A DNA stretch of 64,000 bases from Chitinophagaceae bacterium (GCA_017856545.1 JAFMEV010000001.1:1-64000); one strand, 5' to 3'; shown: positions 30,108-41,416, counted from the stretch's first letter. The notes: generated by a model not told the origin, from the sequence alone. Translations and numbers: made by a program.

Positions 30108-32027
30108 ATGCATTATGTATCTGTTGAAGGACTGACTAAGAGTTATGGAATTTACCCCTTATTTAAAGGGATTAGTTTTAATATCAATGAAGGGGATAGA
30201 ATTGCTTTAATTGCCAGAAATGGAGTGGGAAAATCTACTTTATTGAAGATTATGGCGGGTAAAGAGCACCCGGATGCAGGCACTTGTAGAATTCATAAAG
30301 ATGTTCATTTGGTGATGTTTGAACAAGACCCCCAATTTGATGAATCTGCTACGATCCTTCAAAACCTATTTCAACAAGATCATCCAGTAATGAAAGCCAT
30401 CAGTCAATATGAAATGGCTATGGAAAGTGGAGAGGAACAAGCTATTTCGGATGCAATTGTTGAAATGGAAGAAAGAAGTGCATGGGATTTTGAATCCAAA
30501 GTAAATATCATTTTAACGCAATTAAATATTCACCATTTGCAACAGCCCGTTGCAAAATTAAGTGGAGGACAGCGTAAAAGAGTTTCTTTGGCGAAAACCT
30601 TAATTCAAATTGGTTTTGATCCAAGACATATTTTTTTATTAATGGATGAGCCCACCAATCATTTGGATTTAAATATGATTGAATGGTTGGAAAATTATTT
30701 GTCTCAAGAAAAAGTAACTTTATTATTGGTATCGCATGATCGCTACTTCTTAGAATCTGTAACGGATGAGATTTGGGAATTAGAAAGAGAAAATTTATAT
30801 ACGTATAAAGGGGATTACGAAAATTATTTAGAAAAAAAAGCTGCTAGGATAGAAGCGGAGCAAGCAAGCATCGACAAGGCAAAAAATACTTTTAGAAAAG
30901 AATTGGAATGGATGCGCAAACAGCCCAAGGCAAGAACTACAAAGAGTAAAAGCAGACAGGATAATTTTTATGAGGTTGAAGCCAAGGCGAAACAAAAAAT
31001 TGAAGAAGCCAATTTGCAGTTAGGAATGAAAATGTCTCGTTTGGGCGGAAAGATTATTGAATTGAAGAAAGTTTATAAGGCTTATGGGGATATTCAAGTA
31101 TTAAAAGGGTTCGATTATACATTTAGCAAGGGAGAGAGAGTAGGTATAGTTGGAAAGAATGGTGTGGGTAAATCTACCTTCTTACAAATCTTACAAGGTC
31201 TTACATTACCCGATAGCGGTAAAGTCAATGTAGGGGATACCATCGTATTTGGTAATTTTTCTCAAGAAGGATTGGTATTCAAAACCGATATGCGTGTTAT
31301 TGAGTATTTGAAAACCTTTGCAGAAAATTTCCCTTTAGCAAGTGGAGGTTCTTTAAGTGCTGCGCAGTTTTTGGAGTTATTCTTATTTACGCCAGATAAA
31401 CAATACACTTATTTAAGTGCTTTAAGTGGTGGAGAGAAAAAGCGTTTACAATTATTGACTGTTTTATTTAAGAATCCTAATTTCTTGATCCTAGATGAGC
31501 CTACCAATGATTTAGATTTACCTACATTGGCTGTGTTAGAACAATTTTTATTAGAATATACCGGCTGTGTTTTATTGGTATCGCATGACAGATACTTTAT
31601 GGATAAACTAGTAGATCACTTATTTATATTTGAAGGAGATGGTATTATTAGAGATTATCCGGGTAACTATACACAGTATAGAATCTTAGAAAAGTCCAAA
31701 CAAAGTTTAAGTAGTGTAAGTTCTGATATCACTACTCAAAAAGAACATCCAATTCAAAAACTTGAAGAAAAGTCTGCACCAATCTTACTTGACAATGCAT
31801 CAAAGCCTGCAGCTGTGAAAATGTCGTACAAAGAAAAGCTAGAGTGGGAGACATTAAATAAAGACATGCCTGTATTGGAAACCAAAAAAGCTTCATTGAT
31901 GGAGCAAATGAATCAATCTGATCTAGATTATGATGCCATTACTACATTAAGTAAAGAATTATCTCAAATCACGAGTCAATTAGAAGCTGCTGAACTTCGT
32001 TGGTTGGAATTAAGTGAGAAGCAATAA
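30108..32027 (+). CDS. ABC-F family ATPase (Uup-like)
   Basis: Two ABC domains (GVGKSTLLKIMAG, GVGKSTFLQIL, two LSGG motifs), C-terminal coiled-coil; start trimmed. Confidence 0.93.
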   Translation: MHYVSVEGLTKSYGIYPLFKGISFNINEGDRIALIARNGVGKSTLLKIMAGKEHPDAGTCRIHKDVHLVMFEQDPQFDESATILQNLFQQDHPVMKAISQYEMAMESGEEQAISDAIVEMEERSAWDFESKVNIILTQLNIHHLQQPVAKLSGGQRKRVSLAKTLIQIGFDPRHIFLLMDEPTNHLDLNMIEWLENYLSQEKVTLLLVSHDRYFLESVTDEIWELERENLYTYKGDYENYLEKKAARIEAEQASIDKAKNTFRKELEWMRKQPKARTTKSKSRQDNFYEVEAKAKQKIEEANLQLGMKMSRLGGKIIELKKVYKAYGDIQVLKGFDYTFSKGERVGIVGKNGVGKSTFLQILQGLTLPDSGKVNVGDTIVFGNFSQEGLVFKTDMRVIEYLKTFAENFPLASGGSLSAAQFLELFLFTPDKQYTYLSALSGGEKKRLQLLTVLFKNPNFLILDEPTNDLDLPTLAVLEQFLLEYTGCVLLVSHDRYFMDKLVDHLFIFEGDGIIRDYPGNYTQYRILEKSKQSLSSVSSDITTQKEHPIQKLEEKSAPILLDNASKPAAVKMSYKEKLEWETLNKDMPVLETKKASLMEQMNQSDLDYDAITTLSKELSQITSQLEAAELRWLELSEKQ

Positions 32028-32092
32028 AAATGAGGCCTACCCTGTGCTTTTTTGAGGCCTAAGTACCTAATTCATCGAATATCTTGTATTTA

Positions 32093-32116
32093 TTTTAGTG
32101 TTATACCTCACTAAAA
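32093..32116. promoter_or_regulatory. Candidate operator, 8-bp inverted repeat
   Basis: TTTTAGTG-ttatacct-CACTAAAA ending 9 nt before the ATG at 32126. Confidence 0.5.
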
Positions 32117-32125
32117 CTATTTACT

Positions 32126-32548
32126 ATGAAGCCAATTGAACGAATTTCTATGTACCTACAGTTTAGGAACATTTCCCCCCATTCTTTTGAAAGGAAAATC
32201 AAATTATCCAATGGTTATTATGCCAAACAGCTAAGAAACAAAGGATCTGTCGGATCTGATATTCTGATTAAAATCCATGAACACTATAGCGAACTCAATA
32301 TGTTATGGGTGCTTACTGGAGAAGGAAATATGATTGACGAATCTAGGGCCAATAGTATTATGCAAGCAGAAGAGTTTACATTTAAATATGAAGTAGAAAA
32401 TATTAAATTACAAAATCTGCAAGAAGATGTAGCACAATTAAATACCGCATTAAAAGATAAAGAGAAAATTATTTCCTTGTATGAATTTATGTTGAATCAA
32501 CCTTCAGGTTCAACTATTACACAACAACCTTCCCCCAATAGCTTATAA
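32126..32548 (+). CDS. Small HTH (CI/XRE-like) transcriptional regulator
   Basis: RISMYLQFRNISPHSFERKIKLSNGYYAKQLRNKGSVGSDILIKIHEHYSELNMLWVLTGEGNM, then a C-terminal coiled coil. Confidence 0.75.
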   Translation: MKPIERISMYLQFRNISPHSFERKIKLSNGYYAKQLRNKGSVGSDILIKIHEHYSELNMLWVLTGEGNMIDESRANSIMQAEEFTFKYEVENIKLQNLQEDVAQLNTALKDKEKIISLYEFMLNQPSGSTITQQPSPNSL

Positions 32549-32575
32549 AAAAAGGCCCCCGAAGTCGGGGGCCTT
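32545..32575. terminator. Intrinsic terminator between HTH gene and gcvP
   Basis: AAGGCCCCCGA AG TCGGGGGCCTT with A-run upstream (T-run on minus). Confidence 0.87.
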
Positions 32576-32596
32576 ATATATTTATATTACAATTTA

Positions 32597-35446
32597 TTAA
32601 GCATAAGATGCTACTGGCTCACATGTACAAACTAAATTTCTATCTCCATGCGTATTATTCACCCTTGCTACACTTGGCCAGAACTTATTTTGTTGCACAT
32701 AAGATAAAGGGAAAGCAGCAACCTGTCTTGAATATGCATGATTCCATTCATCAGCACAAATTACATGTTGCGTATGAGGTGCATTCTTTAAAGGGTTGTC
32801 TACTTTATCAAAACTTCCGTTTTCTATCGCTTTGATTTCTGCATGTATCGCTAATAAAGCATCGCAGAAACGATCTAATTCAGCTTTGTCTTCACTTTCT
32901 GTAGGTTCTATCATAATAGTGCCAGGAACAGGGAAGCTCATTGTTGGTGCGTGGAATCCATAATCAATCAATCGCTTAGCAACATCTTCTGCTTCGATAC
33001 CAGCACTTGCTTTGAATGGTCTTAGATCAATTATAAATTCATGAGCACAAGTACCATTCTTACCAGTATATAAAATAGGGTAAGCGTTTTCTAATCTTGT
33101 TTTCATGTAATTCGCATTCAAAATAGCATATGAAGTAGCTAATTCTAATCCTTTAGCACCAAGCATCTTGATATACGCATAGCTAATTAACAAGATACTT
33201 GCAGATCCCATTGGCGCCGCACTTACTGCATTGGCATCGTTATTGTTGATACTATGACCAGGTAAATAAGGTGCTAAATGATCGTTCACACAAATCGGTC
33301 CCATGCCAGGTCCGCCACCACCATGAGGGATTGCGAATGTTTTATGTAAGTTCAAGTGACATACATCAGCACCAATATTGCCAGGGCTCGTTAATCCAAC
33401 CTGAGCATTCATATTAGCTCCGTCCATGTATACCATTCCACCTAAATCATGGATGGTTTGACAAATTTCAATAATCGTTTCTTCAAATACACCGTGTGTA
33501 CTTGGGTAAGTGATCATTAAAGCACCTAAATTTTCTTTATGTTCTTCTGCTTTTGCTTTTAAATCATCCATATCAATATTACCAGCAGCATCACAAGCCA
33601 CTACTACTACTTTAAAGCCAGCCATTACCGCACTTGCAGGATTGGTACCGTGTGCACTAATGGGGATCAATACAATATTTCTATTGGTTTGATTTCTTGC
33701 TTCATGATAAGAACGGATGGTTAATAAACCTGCATACTCTCCTTGTGCACCGCTATTAGGCTGCAAACTACAGGCAGTGAAACCAGTAGTCTCGCATAAG
33801 TAATCACTTAACTCTTTAGCAATTTCTTGATATCCCTTAGTTTGTTCACTTGGAGCAAATGGATGCAATCCGCCAAAGCAAGGCCAACTTACCGGGATCA
33901 TTTCTGTTGCAGCATTTAATTTCATCGTACAACTACCCAAGCTAATCATGCTGGTATTCAAAGAAAGATCTTTGTTTTCTAGTTGCTTAATATAACGCAT
34001 CATTTGTGTTTCACTATGGTGCGTGTTAAATACTGGATGTTGTAAATAGGAACTAGTTCTGGTTAAACTAGCTGGGATACTTGCATTTTTAACTGTTGCA
34101 TTTTGTGCAGCAGCTTTCTTATTCGTCAACTTTTCAAATAAAGAAACTATTTGCTCTACTGTTTTGTTTGAAGAGGTTTCATCTAAGCTAATACTTACAG
34201 TACCATCACTAAAGTAATTGAAATTAATTGCTGCAGCACTAGCTAATTTGTATAAAGCACTTGCGTCAAATCCTTTGATATGCAATGTGTCAAAATAGTA
34301 TGCGTTAGCTTGTTCAATTCCTAAAGATGTTAATTGTTGTTCTAATGATTGTGTTAATCCATGCACTCTTGAAGCAATATTTTTTAATCCCTCCGGTCCA
34401 TGGTATACAGCATACATTACAGCCATATTGGCTAATAGAGCTTGCGCAGTACAAATATTAGAAGTTGCTTTTTCTCTCTTGATATGTTGCTCTCTTGTTT
34501 GAAGTGCCATTCTCAAAGCACGATTGCCTTGTGCATCGATACTTACTCCAATCAATCTACCTGGCATGCCTCTTTTAAATTCATCTTTTGTTGCAAAATA
34601 TGCTGCATGTGGTCCACCAAAGCCCATTGGAACTCCAAATCTTTGCGTATTTCCCACAGCCACATCTGCATTTAATTCTGCTGGACTTTTCAATACAGTT
34701 AATGCTAAAATATCTGCCACTAAAATTACATATCCGCCTGCTTTGTGCACTGTGTCAATGAATGCAGTATAATCTTCAATACTTCCTGTTGCATTAGGGT
34801 ACTGTAAGATGGCTCCAAAATAGCTGTTATCAATAGCAGCAGTTGCATAGTTACCTTCAACTAATTCAATATTAATTGGAGTAGCTCTAGTTTTTAAAAC
34901 AGATTTTGTTTGCGCAAAAATGGAAGCATCCACAAACAACTTGGTCTGTGTAGCATGCTCTGTTTTGTTAGCATGGTTATAAATCATTGCCATAGCTTCA
35001 GCAGCTGCAGTAGCTTCATCCAATAAAGAGGCATTTGCAATGGCCATACCTGTCAAATCAGTGATCATGGTTTGAAAGTTCAATAAACTTTCTAAACGAC
35101 CTTGAGCAATTTCTGCTTGATAAGGTGTGTATTGTGTATACCATCCTGGATTTTCAAAAATAGTTCTTAGAATGACACTTGGTGTAATGGTACCATAATA
35201 ACCTTGACCAATACAGTTGGTAGCAATCACATTTTTTGAACCAATAGTTTTTAATGATTCCAACAATTCAAATTCTGATAAACCAGCTGGAATGTTCATT
35301 GGCTTTTTTAAGCGAATAGATGCCGGAATGGTTTTTTCAATTAATACCTCTAAACTTGGGGCTCCAATGGCTTTCAACATTTGATTGGTTTCAGATGCAT
35401 TGGGTCCAATATGTCTTTGGATAAATTCTGCTCCGCTGTTGTTCAT
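32597..35446 (-). CDS. gcvP: Glycine dehydrogenase (decarboxylating), single-chain P protein
   Basis: 949 aa; [37 protein letters not shown]. Confidence 0.97.
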   Translation of the reverse strand: MNNSGAEFIQRHIGPNASETNQMLKAIGAPSLEVLIEKTIPASIRLKKPMNIPAGLSEFELLESLKTIGSKNVIATNCIGQGYYGTITPSVILRTIFENPGWYTQYTPYQAEIAQGRLESLLNFQTMITDLTGMAIANASLLDEATAAAEAMAMIYNHANKTEHATQTKLFVDASIFAQTKSVLKTRATPINIELVEGNYATAAIDNSYFGAILQYPNATGSIEDYTAFIDTVHKAGGYVILVADILALTVLKSPAELNADVAVGNTQRFGVPMGFGGPHAAYFATKDEFKRGMPGRLIGVSIDAQGNRALRMALQTREQHIKREKATSNICTAQALLANMAVMYAVYHGPEGLKNIASRVHGLTQSLEQQLTSLGIEQANAYYFDTLHIKGFDASALYKLASAAAINFNYFSDGTVSISLDETSSNKTVEQIVSLFEKLTNKKAAAQNATVKNASIPASLTRTSSYLQHPVFNTHHSETQMMRYIKQLENKDLSLNTSMISLGSCTMKLNAATEMIPVSWPCFGGLHPFAPSEQTKGYQEIAKELSDYLCETTGFTACSLQPNSGAQGEYAGLLTIRSYHEARNQTNRNIVLIPISAHGTNPASAVMAGFKVVVVACDAAGNIDMDDLKAKAEEHKENLGALMITYPSTHGVFEETIIEICQTIHDLGGMVYMDGANMNAQVGLTSPGNIGADVCHLNLHKTFAIPHGGGGPGMGPICVNDHLAPYLPGHSINNNDANAVSAAPMGSASILLISYAYIKMLGAKGLELATSYAILNANYMKTRLENAYPILYTGKNGTCAHEFIIDLRPFKASAGIEAEDVAKRLIDYGFHAPTMSFPVPGTIMIEPTESEDKAELDRFCDALLAIHAEIKAIENGSFDKVDNPLKNAPHTQHVICADEWNHAYSRQVAAFPLSYVQQNKFWPSVARVNNTHGDRNLVCTCEPVASYA

Positions 35447-35586
35447 TTTCTACTGTATTGTGTAGGTTAAAAATTGCCACAAATATAGTTAATAAATAGG
35501 CGGTCTTTGTTCTTGTTTAATGTTTTTGTACTTGGTTGGGGAAAGCTTGTGGATGACTGATAAATGGTTTACATTTGGTTACAAAT

Positions 35587-36066
35587 ATGGAGCCTTCAAT
35601 TGAACAATATTTTGAGAAGCCAGCCCCGGAAGTCCTTAAAAAGTTTCAAAACTTCTTAAAAAGGGTGGAAAAGAAGCAAATCTTAAAAGTTTTGCCTGAT
35701 TTGCATGATTTGGCCTTTGAAAAGATCAATTGCTTGGATTGTGCAAGATGTTGCAAGAATTATTCACCAAGGTTCAAAACGCCCGATATTAAAAGAATCA
35801 GTAAGTACTTGAAATTGAAAGAAAGTGTATTTATTGAAAAGTATCTTTTACTAGACAATGAAGGGGATTATGTGACCAATACCAAGCCCTGTCCATTTTT
35901 AGCTGGGGACAATACATGCTCTATTTATGATCAAAGACCTTCTGATTGTGAAAGGTTTCCTTATACAGATGAAGATGTTTTTTTTAAAAGGACATCCATT
36001 ACGATGAAAAATGCAGAGTTCTGTCCAGCTGTTCATGTGGTGATGGAAGAGCTATTGAAAAAGTAA
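35587..36066 (+). CDS. YkgJ-family cysteine-cluster protein
   Basis: NCLDCARCCKNYSPRF...PCPFLAGDNTCSIYDQRPSDCERFP. Confidence 0.88.
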   Translation: MEPSIEQYFEKPAPEVLKKFQNFLKRVEKKQILKVLPDLHDLAFEKINCLDCARCCKNYSPRFKTPDIKRISKYLKLKESVFIEKYLLLDNEGDYVTNTKPCPFLAGDNTCSIYDQRPSDCERFPYTDEDVFFKRTSITMKNAEFCPAVHVVMEELLKK

Positions 36067-36068
36067 AA

Positions 36069-37322
36069 TTAATATTCCATTTTTCTTAAACTAGGCGCTT
36101 TAAACCAAGTAGTGGTTACCACAATTAAAGTCATGATGCCGCCAAATACAACAGAAGGTACAACACCCATTGCTCGTGCAGCTAATCCACTTTCAAATTG
36201 GCCTAATTCATTGCTACTATTGATGAACATGGAATTCACGCTCATGACCCTTCCACGCATATGGTTGGGAGTTTTTAATTGTACGATGGTCCCTCTTACA
36301 ATCATGCTAAAGCCATCTAAGATCCCACTTAATAAAAGTGCCGCAAACGAAATCCAGAAAGTGGTGGATAAAGCAAATACAATAATACATACTCCGAATC
36401 CAGCCACTGCCAATAATAGTTTTTTACCTTGTTGTTGATGTACTGGGAAAATGGTAATGATAAAAATAATCAAGATCGCACCAATATCTGCTGCAGCGTT
36501 TAACCAACCAAAACCAATGGGGCCCACTTTCAATATATCTCTTGCAAATACTGGTATCATGGCAACGGCTCCTCCAAATAGTACTGCAAACAAATCCAAT
36601 GACAATGCTCCTAAGACTTCTTTGGTTTGTACTACAAATCGTATTCCTTCTTTTACGCTTTCTAAAGTTTTTTGTTCTACTTCTTGTTTATGAGGAGGCT
36701 TTGGTTTGATTTTGGAAATAAAAACAAATCCAATGGTAACCATACCAAGTACAATCCAAAGTGAACCAGTATTACCAAATCCTGCAATAAAGAAACCTAC
36801 CATCGCATGGCCTAATACCGAAGCACTTAGCCAAATGCCTTGGCTCCAAGTAGTTGCATTTTGCAATAAATCTTTTGGCATGATTTCTCCCACTAAGGTT
36901 CCAAAGCTAGGTCCTGTAAAAGAACGTATAATTCCAGTACAAAAAATTACAAAATAAATACCTATCGCAATTTGCAAATTGTTGAAAGCACCTGTGCCTA
37001 TCTTACTTGAAAGTACTAATAAAGCAATGGCACATATCCAATATAAGGCAACGCCTTTCAATAAAAGTTTTCTTTTTTCACTGATATCAATCACGTGTCC
37101 AGCATACAAAGCAAGAGACACTGCGGGGATAACTTCTGCCAGTCCAATCAATCCAATGGCAAATGGCTCATTGGTTAGTTCATAGATCCACCAACCTACC
37201 AAAGTGCCCATCATTCTGAGGCCCATGATAAACAAAAAACGTCCAATCATCAGGTTCCTGAATTCACTTATTTTAAGTGCGCCAAATGGATCCTTTTTTT
37301 GAACTATTTGTTCTGCTGACAT
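36069..37322 (-). CDS. MFS transporter
   Basis: About 12 TM helices; NLMIGRFLFIMGLRMMGTLVGWWIYELT, RGRVMSVNSMF. Confidence 0.88.
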   Translation of the reverse strand: MSAEQIVQKKDPFGALKISEFRNLMIGRFLFIMGLRMMGTLVGWWIYELTNEPFAIGLIGLAEVIPAVSLALYAGHVIDISEKRKLLLKGVALYWICAIALLVLSSKIGTGAFNNLQIAIGIYFVIFCTGIIRSFTGPSFGTLVGEIMPKDLLQNATTWSQGIWLSASVLGHAMVGFFIAGFGNTGSLWIVLGMVTIGFVFISKIKPKPPHKQEVEQKTLESVKEGIRFVVQTKEVLGALSLDLFAVLFGGAVAMIPVFARDILKVGPIGFGWLNAAADIGAILIIFIITIFPVHQQQGKKLLLAVAGFGVCIIVFALSTTFWISFAALLLSGILDGFSMIVRGTIVQLKTPNHMRGRVMSVNSMFINSSNELGQFESGLAARAMGVVPSVVFGGIMTLIVVTTTWFKAPSLRKMEY

Positions 37323-37326
37323 AAGC

Positions 37327-37959
37327 TTATGGTAAGTTAAAATAATGTTGGCCTTCTTCTAAATCTTTATCCAAGGCATCTAAAATTACTTTTAAATGTG
37401 CTTCATTGTATAAAAAATCTGCATTACTTGCGTCTACAAAGATGGTTCTAATATTGTGTTGCTTGATATAGCTGGTATAGGTTTCTTGAATTTTAAACAA
37501 GTATTCATCTGGAATAGCTTGTTCAAATTTTCTATTACGCTTCTTGATATTGCTTTGCAATCGATTTACCGGAGCGTGTAAGTATATTAAAATATCAGGA
37601 GGGGTTAATTGCTGATAAAATACATCAAACATTTTTTGATATAGTCTAAACTCTTCTTCGGGTAAATTGGCTTTGGCAAATAGCAAACATTTAGTGAACA
37701 TGTAGTCAGATACGATCACTTGTTGAAATAAATCTCCGTTTTTTATTAATTCCTGTTGTTGCTTAAAGCGTTCTGCAAGAAAAAACAATTCTAATGGGAA
37801 AGCGTATTGTTTTGGGTTCTCGTAAAATTTTGTCAAAAATGGATTTTCTGCAAATTCTTCTAATACCGTTTTGGCATTAAAATGTTGTGCTAACAAATGC
37901 GTTAAAGTAGTCTTACCTGCTCCTATATTTCCCTCTATGGCTATAAATTGATGCTTCAT
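37327..37959 (-). CDS. Deoxynucleoside kinase
   Basis: FIAIEGNIGAGKTTLTHLLAQHF; YLHAPVNRLQSNIKKRNR. Confidence 0.92.
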   Translation of the reverse strand: MKHQFIAIEGNIGAGKTTLTHLLAQHFNAKTVLEEFAENPFLTKFYENPKQYAFPLELFFLAERFKQQQELIKNGDLFQQVIVSDYMFTKCLLFAKANLPEEEFRLYQKMFDVFYQQLTPPDILIYLHAPVNRLQSNIKKRNRKFEQAIPDEYLFKIQETYTSYIKQHNIRTIFVDASNADFLYNEAHLKVILDALDKDLEEGQHYFNLP

Positions 37960-38005
37960 AGTTCTTTTCTTCGCATCAAATATAAGCGCTGAAGGGCGTA
38001 TCTAT

Positions 38006-38485
38006 TTATTTTTTTATACACAGTAAAGGATCTTCACAATCCGTCAATAATTGAGTAATAGATTTTTTCAATATGGGATGAATAAAATTTGGGGCAATTT
38101 CTTTTAGTGGGGTTAAAACAAAATTTCTTTTTTGCATCTGAGGATGTGGGATGGTTAGGTTTGCTGAATCAATTATTTGGTCGTTGAAAAAAATAATATC
38201 CAAATCAATCGTTCTTGGCCCCAAATGTTCTTGCCTAATTCTACCCATATTTTTTTCAATAGCTAAAAGTGCCATCATTAAATCATGGGCAATCAAATTT
38301 GTTTCAATCAATAAAGCTTGATTTAAAAAAGCGGGTTGATCTTCTTTTCCCCAAGCTGCTGTTTCATACATGGATGAACTTAATAAAATAGGCCCTATCT
38401 CTTGATGAATAGCCAATTTAGCCATTTCTAAATTTGCCAATCGATCACCCATATTGCCGCCTATCAAGAGGTATGCTTTGTTCAT
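38006..38485 (-). CDS. folK: 2-amino-4-hydroxy-6-hydroxymethyldihydropteridine pyrophosphokinase
   Basis: AYLLIGGNMGDRLANL, GPRTIDLDIIFFND, IPHPQMQKRNFVL; start trimmed. Confidence 0.95.
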   Translation of the reverse strand: MNKAYLLIGGNMGDRLANLEMAKLAIHQEIGPILLSSSMYETAAWGKEDQPAFLNQALLIETNLIAHDLMMALLAIEKNMGRIRQEHLGPRTIDLDIIFFNDQIIDSANLTIPHPQMQKRNFVLTPLKEIAPNFIHPILKKSITQLLTDCEDPLLCIKK

Positions 38486-38551
38486 GGAAGTATGCTTAAA
38501 GTAGCTCAAATATCCATAATTTTACACCGTTACACAATAAAATATAGCAGC

Positions 38552-40309
38552 ATGAAAAATTTCTTTGTTTCTTTTTTCGCCAGTTTACTCGCTTTTTTTG
38601 TTTTTTGCTTAATTGGCTTCTTCTTATTAATTGGTATTGCTGCTACTTTTTCTTCAGAAGAGCCAAAAGTTGTCGCGTCCAATTCAGTTTTAGTATTGGA
38701 TCTTTCTAATGAATTTTTAGAACAAGTTCAAAATGATCCAATTTCAGAAATAGTCAATAAGCGAAATGGAAAATCACCAAGCTTATCAGAATTGGTTCGT
38801 TTGATCGCACATGCTAAAAAAGATGATGCCATTAAGGGCATTTATATAAAGTGTCAGCAAAATCCAAATGGCTATGCTGCGTCTGAGGAAATTAGAAAAG
38901 CGTTATTAGATTTTAGTAGTTCTAAGAAATTTGTAATTGCATATGGAGAAACCATTACACAAAAGGCATACATGGTTGCCAATGCAGCGAATGCGATATA
39001 TACACATCCGCAGGGTGGTATTGAGTGGAATGGATTTAGTTATGAGTCTTTATTTTTGAAAGGTTTATTGGATAAATTAGAAATTGAACCACAGGTTTTT
39101 TATGCTGGTAAATTTAAAAGTGCAACAGAGCCTTTTAGATATACACAAATGTCTGAAGCCAATAAATTACAAACCAATGTTTGGATTTCTGGTCTATATG
39201 ATCAATTTATTAGCAATACAGCTCGTCAAAGAAATTTAAATGTAGATAGTTTAAAATACCTTGCCAATCAAGGGAGCATTCAAACTGCATTTGATGCGAG
39301 TAAGCATGGCTTAGTGGATGGATTATTGTACGATGATCAAGTAAAGAAAATGATTGCTAAAAAATTACGTCAGGATGATCAACAAGATATTGCCTTTTTG
39401 AGCATGGGTGATTATGCAAGTACAGTGGCTTTGAGAGGAACTGGTTCTGGTAAAGTGGCTGTAGTGTATGCCAATGGAGATGTGGTGATGGGTAAAAATC
39501 AACAAGATGCTATTGCAAGTGATGATTTTAGAGTGTTGTTACAAAAAATTAGAAAAGACGAATCTATTGATGCAGTGGTATTGAGAGTTAACTCTCCAGG
39601 TGGAAGTGCTTTGGCGAGTGATATAATTTGGAGAGAAATAGATTTATTAAAAAAAGAAAAACCAGTGGTGGTAAGTATGGGTGACCTTGCTGCATCCGGT
39701 GGATATTATATTGCATGTGGTGCAGATTCAATTTTTGCAAATGCTGGAACAATTACTGGATCTATTGGAGTGTTTACGGTAATACCAAATGTAAAAGGAT
39801 TGATGAATAATAAATTGGGCATTAGTTTTGATGGTGTTAAAACAGGGCAGTTTGCAGACATGCCTTCTACTACAAGGCCTTTGAATGCAGCAGAACAAAA
39901 ATTTATGCAATCCGGAGTAGATAGTATTTACCATACTTTTAAATCCAGAGTATCCGTTGGTAGAAAAAAATCCATGGAGTATATTGATTCCATTGCGCAA
40001 GGTAGAGTTTGGATTGGAGCAGATGCTATTAAAATTGGATTAGTTGACCGAATTGGTACTTTAGATGATGCTATTGCATCTGCAGCAAAAATGGCTAAGT
40101 TAAAAGGCTATGGCATTAAAGCGTATCCTGAATCAAAATCTTTTTTAGAATCATTCATGGAAGAATATAAAGAAACAGCCAAAGTAAAAGCAATTAAAGA
40201 AGAGATCGGAGCTTCGCAATTCCAGGTTTTCAAACAAATGAAATCTATTCAACAAATGATGGGTGTACCTCAAACGCGTTTACCTATCTTTGTAGTGAAC
40301 CAACCCTAA
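38552..40309 (+). CDS. sppA: Signal peptide peptidase SppA, 67K type
   Basis: LRVNSPGGSALASDIIWREI; MGDLAASGGYYIACGADSIFA; start trimmed. Confidence 0.95.
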   Translation: MKNFFVSFFASLLAFFVFCLIGFFLLIGIAATFSSEEPKVVASNSVLVLDLSNEFLEQVQNDPISEIVNKRNGKSPSLSELVRLIAHAKKDDAIKGIYIKCQQNPNGYAASEEIRKALLDFSSSKKFVIAYGETITQKAYMVANAANAIYTHPQGGIEWNGFSYESLFLKGLLDKLEIEPQVFYAGKFKSATEPFRYTQMSEANKLQTNVWISGLYDQFISNTARQRNLNVDSLKYLANQGSIQTAFDASKHGLVDGLLYDDQVKKMIAKKLRQDDQQDIAFLSMGDYASTVALRGTGSGKVAVVYANGDVVMGKNQQDAIASDDFRVLLQKIRKDESIDAVVLRVNSPGGSALASDIIWREIDLLKKEKPVVVSMGDLAASGGYYIACGADSIFANAGTITGSIGVFTVIPNVKGLMNNKLGISFDGVKTGQFADMPSTTRPLNAAEQKFMQSGVDSIYHTFKSRVSVGRKKSMEYIDSIAQGRVWIGADAIKIGLVDRIGTLDDAIASAAKMAKLKGYGIKAYPESKSFLESFMEEYKETAKVKAIKEEIGASQFQVFKQMKSIQQMMGVPQTRLPIFVVNQP

Positions 40310-40312
40310 TCT

Positions 40313-41416
40313 ATGCAGCCTTATTTTCAAGTAAAAGCCATGTTGGCGATTACTAAAGCAAGCCTAAGGTCTATTTTTAGAAGTCCTTCTGCTGTGATAT
40401 TTAGTATTGCTTTTCCGTTGATTTTTATTTTAGTTTTTGGCTTTTTAAGTAGCGGTGGAAATATTTCTGTTAAGGTAGCCATGGATCCAAGGTCAGATAC
40501 TGCTAATTATATCTATAGCGCTTTACAAAGAATTCCAGGTTTAAAATTGGCAGCGCCAGGTCAACAAGATATTGATACAGAATTAGCAAAGGGAAGAATC
40601 ACTTCACTCATTCATATTGAAGCTACGGGGGATTCTACACAACCTTATTTAATTAATCTTACCAGTTCGGAGGCTGCTAATCCTCAGAATATTGAAGTGT
40701 TAAAATCTATATTAGGTTCAGTTATTAGCAGGGTGAATGATTCTAGTTTTAAAGATCGACCTACTTATGCTAAAGTAAATAACATCGTCAAAAAAGTACC
40801 TGGCAGAGTGTATAGAACGATTGATTTTATTTTGCCTGGTCAATTGGGTTTCTCTTTATTGAGTGCTGGAGTTTTTGGAGTTGCTTTTTTGTTTTTTAAT
40901 TTGAGACAACAATTGGTGCTCAAGCGTTTTTATGCAACTCCTATAAGAAGATTATATATCATTTTAGGTGAAGCGTTGAGTAGAGTCATCTTTCAATTGA
41001 TCACTGCTATTATCATTATATCTATTGGACATTTTGCATTTCAATTTACTCTGGTAAATGGCTGGTGGACTTTCTTGGATATTATGATCTTGAGTTTTAT
41101 TGCACTTATCTTATTTATGGGTTTTGGATTTGTAGTAAGTGGATTGGCAAAAAACGAGAGTACGATACCTCCTTTTGCGAATTTAATTACACTTCCACAA
41201 TTCCTTTTAGCAGGCACTTTTTTCTCGATTGAAAATTTTCCAAAATGGATGCAGCCTTTTTGTAATATTCTGCCATTAACGCATTTTAACAATGCGATGC
41301 GTAATATTTCTTTTGAGGGCACTAGTTTATTAGCTACTTGGCCAGATATAGCTGTATTGTTAGTGTGGATTGTTATTGTATATGCTTTGGCTTTCAAAAT
41401 CTTTAAATGGGAATAA
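40313..41416 (+). CDS. ABC-2 type transporter permease
   Basis: About 6 TM, large extracytoplasmic loop, C-terminal ABC-2 membrane domain. Confidence 0.85.
   Translation: MQPYFQVKAMLAITKASLRSIFRSPSAVIFSIAFPLIFILVFGFLSSGGNISVKVAMDPRSDTANYIYSALQRIPGLKLAAPGQQDIDTELAKGRITSLIHIEATGDSTQPYLINLTSSEAANPQNIEVLKSILGSVISRVNDSSFKDRPTYAKVNNIVKKVPGRVYRTIDFILPGQLGFSLLSAGVFGVAFLFFNLRQQLVLKRFYATPIRRLYIILGEALSRVIFQLITAIIIISIGHFAFQFTLVNGWWTFLDIMILSFIALILFMGFGFVVSGLAKNESTIPPFANLITLPQFLLAGTFFSIENFPKWMQPFCNILPLTHFNNAMRNISFEGTSLLATWPDIAVLLVWIVIVYALAFKIFKWE

Noticed and set aside
36112-37185. Plus-strand ORFs (68-108 aa) opposite the MFS transporter
   Set aside because: Shadow ORFs; the minus-strand MFS reading has clear TM and motif content.
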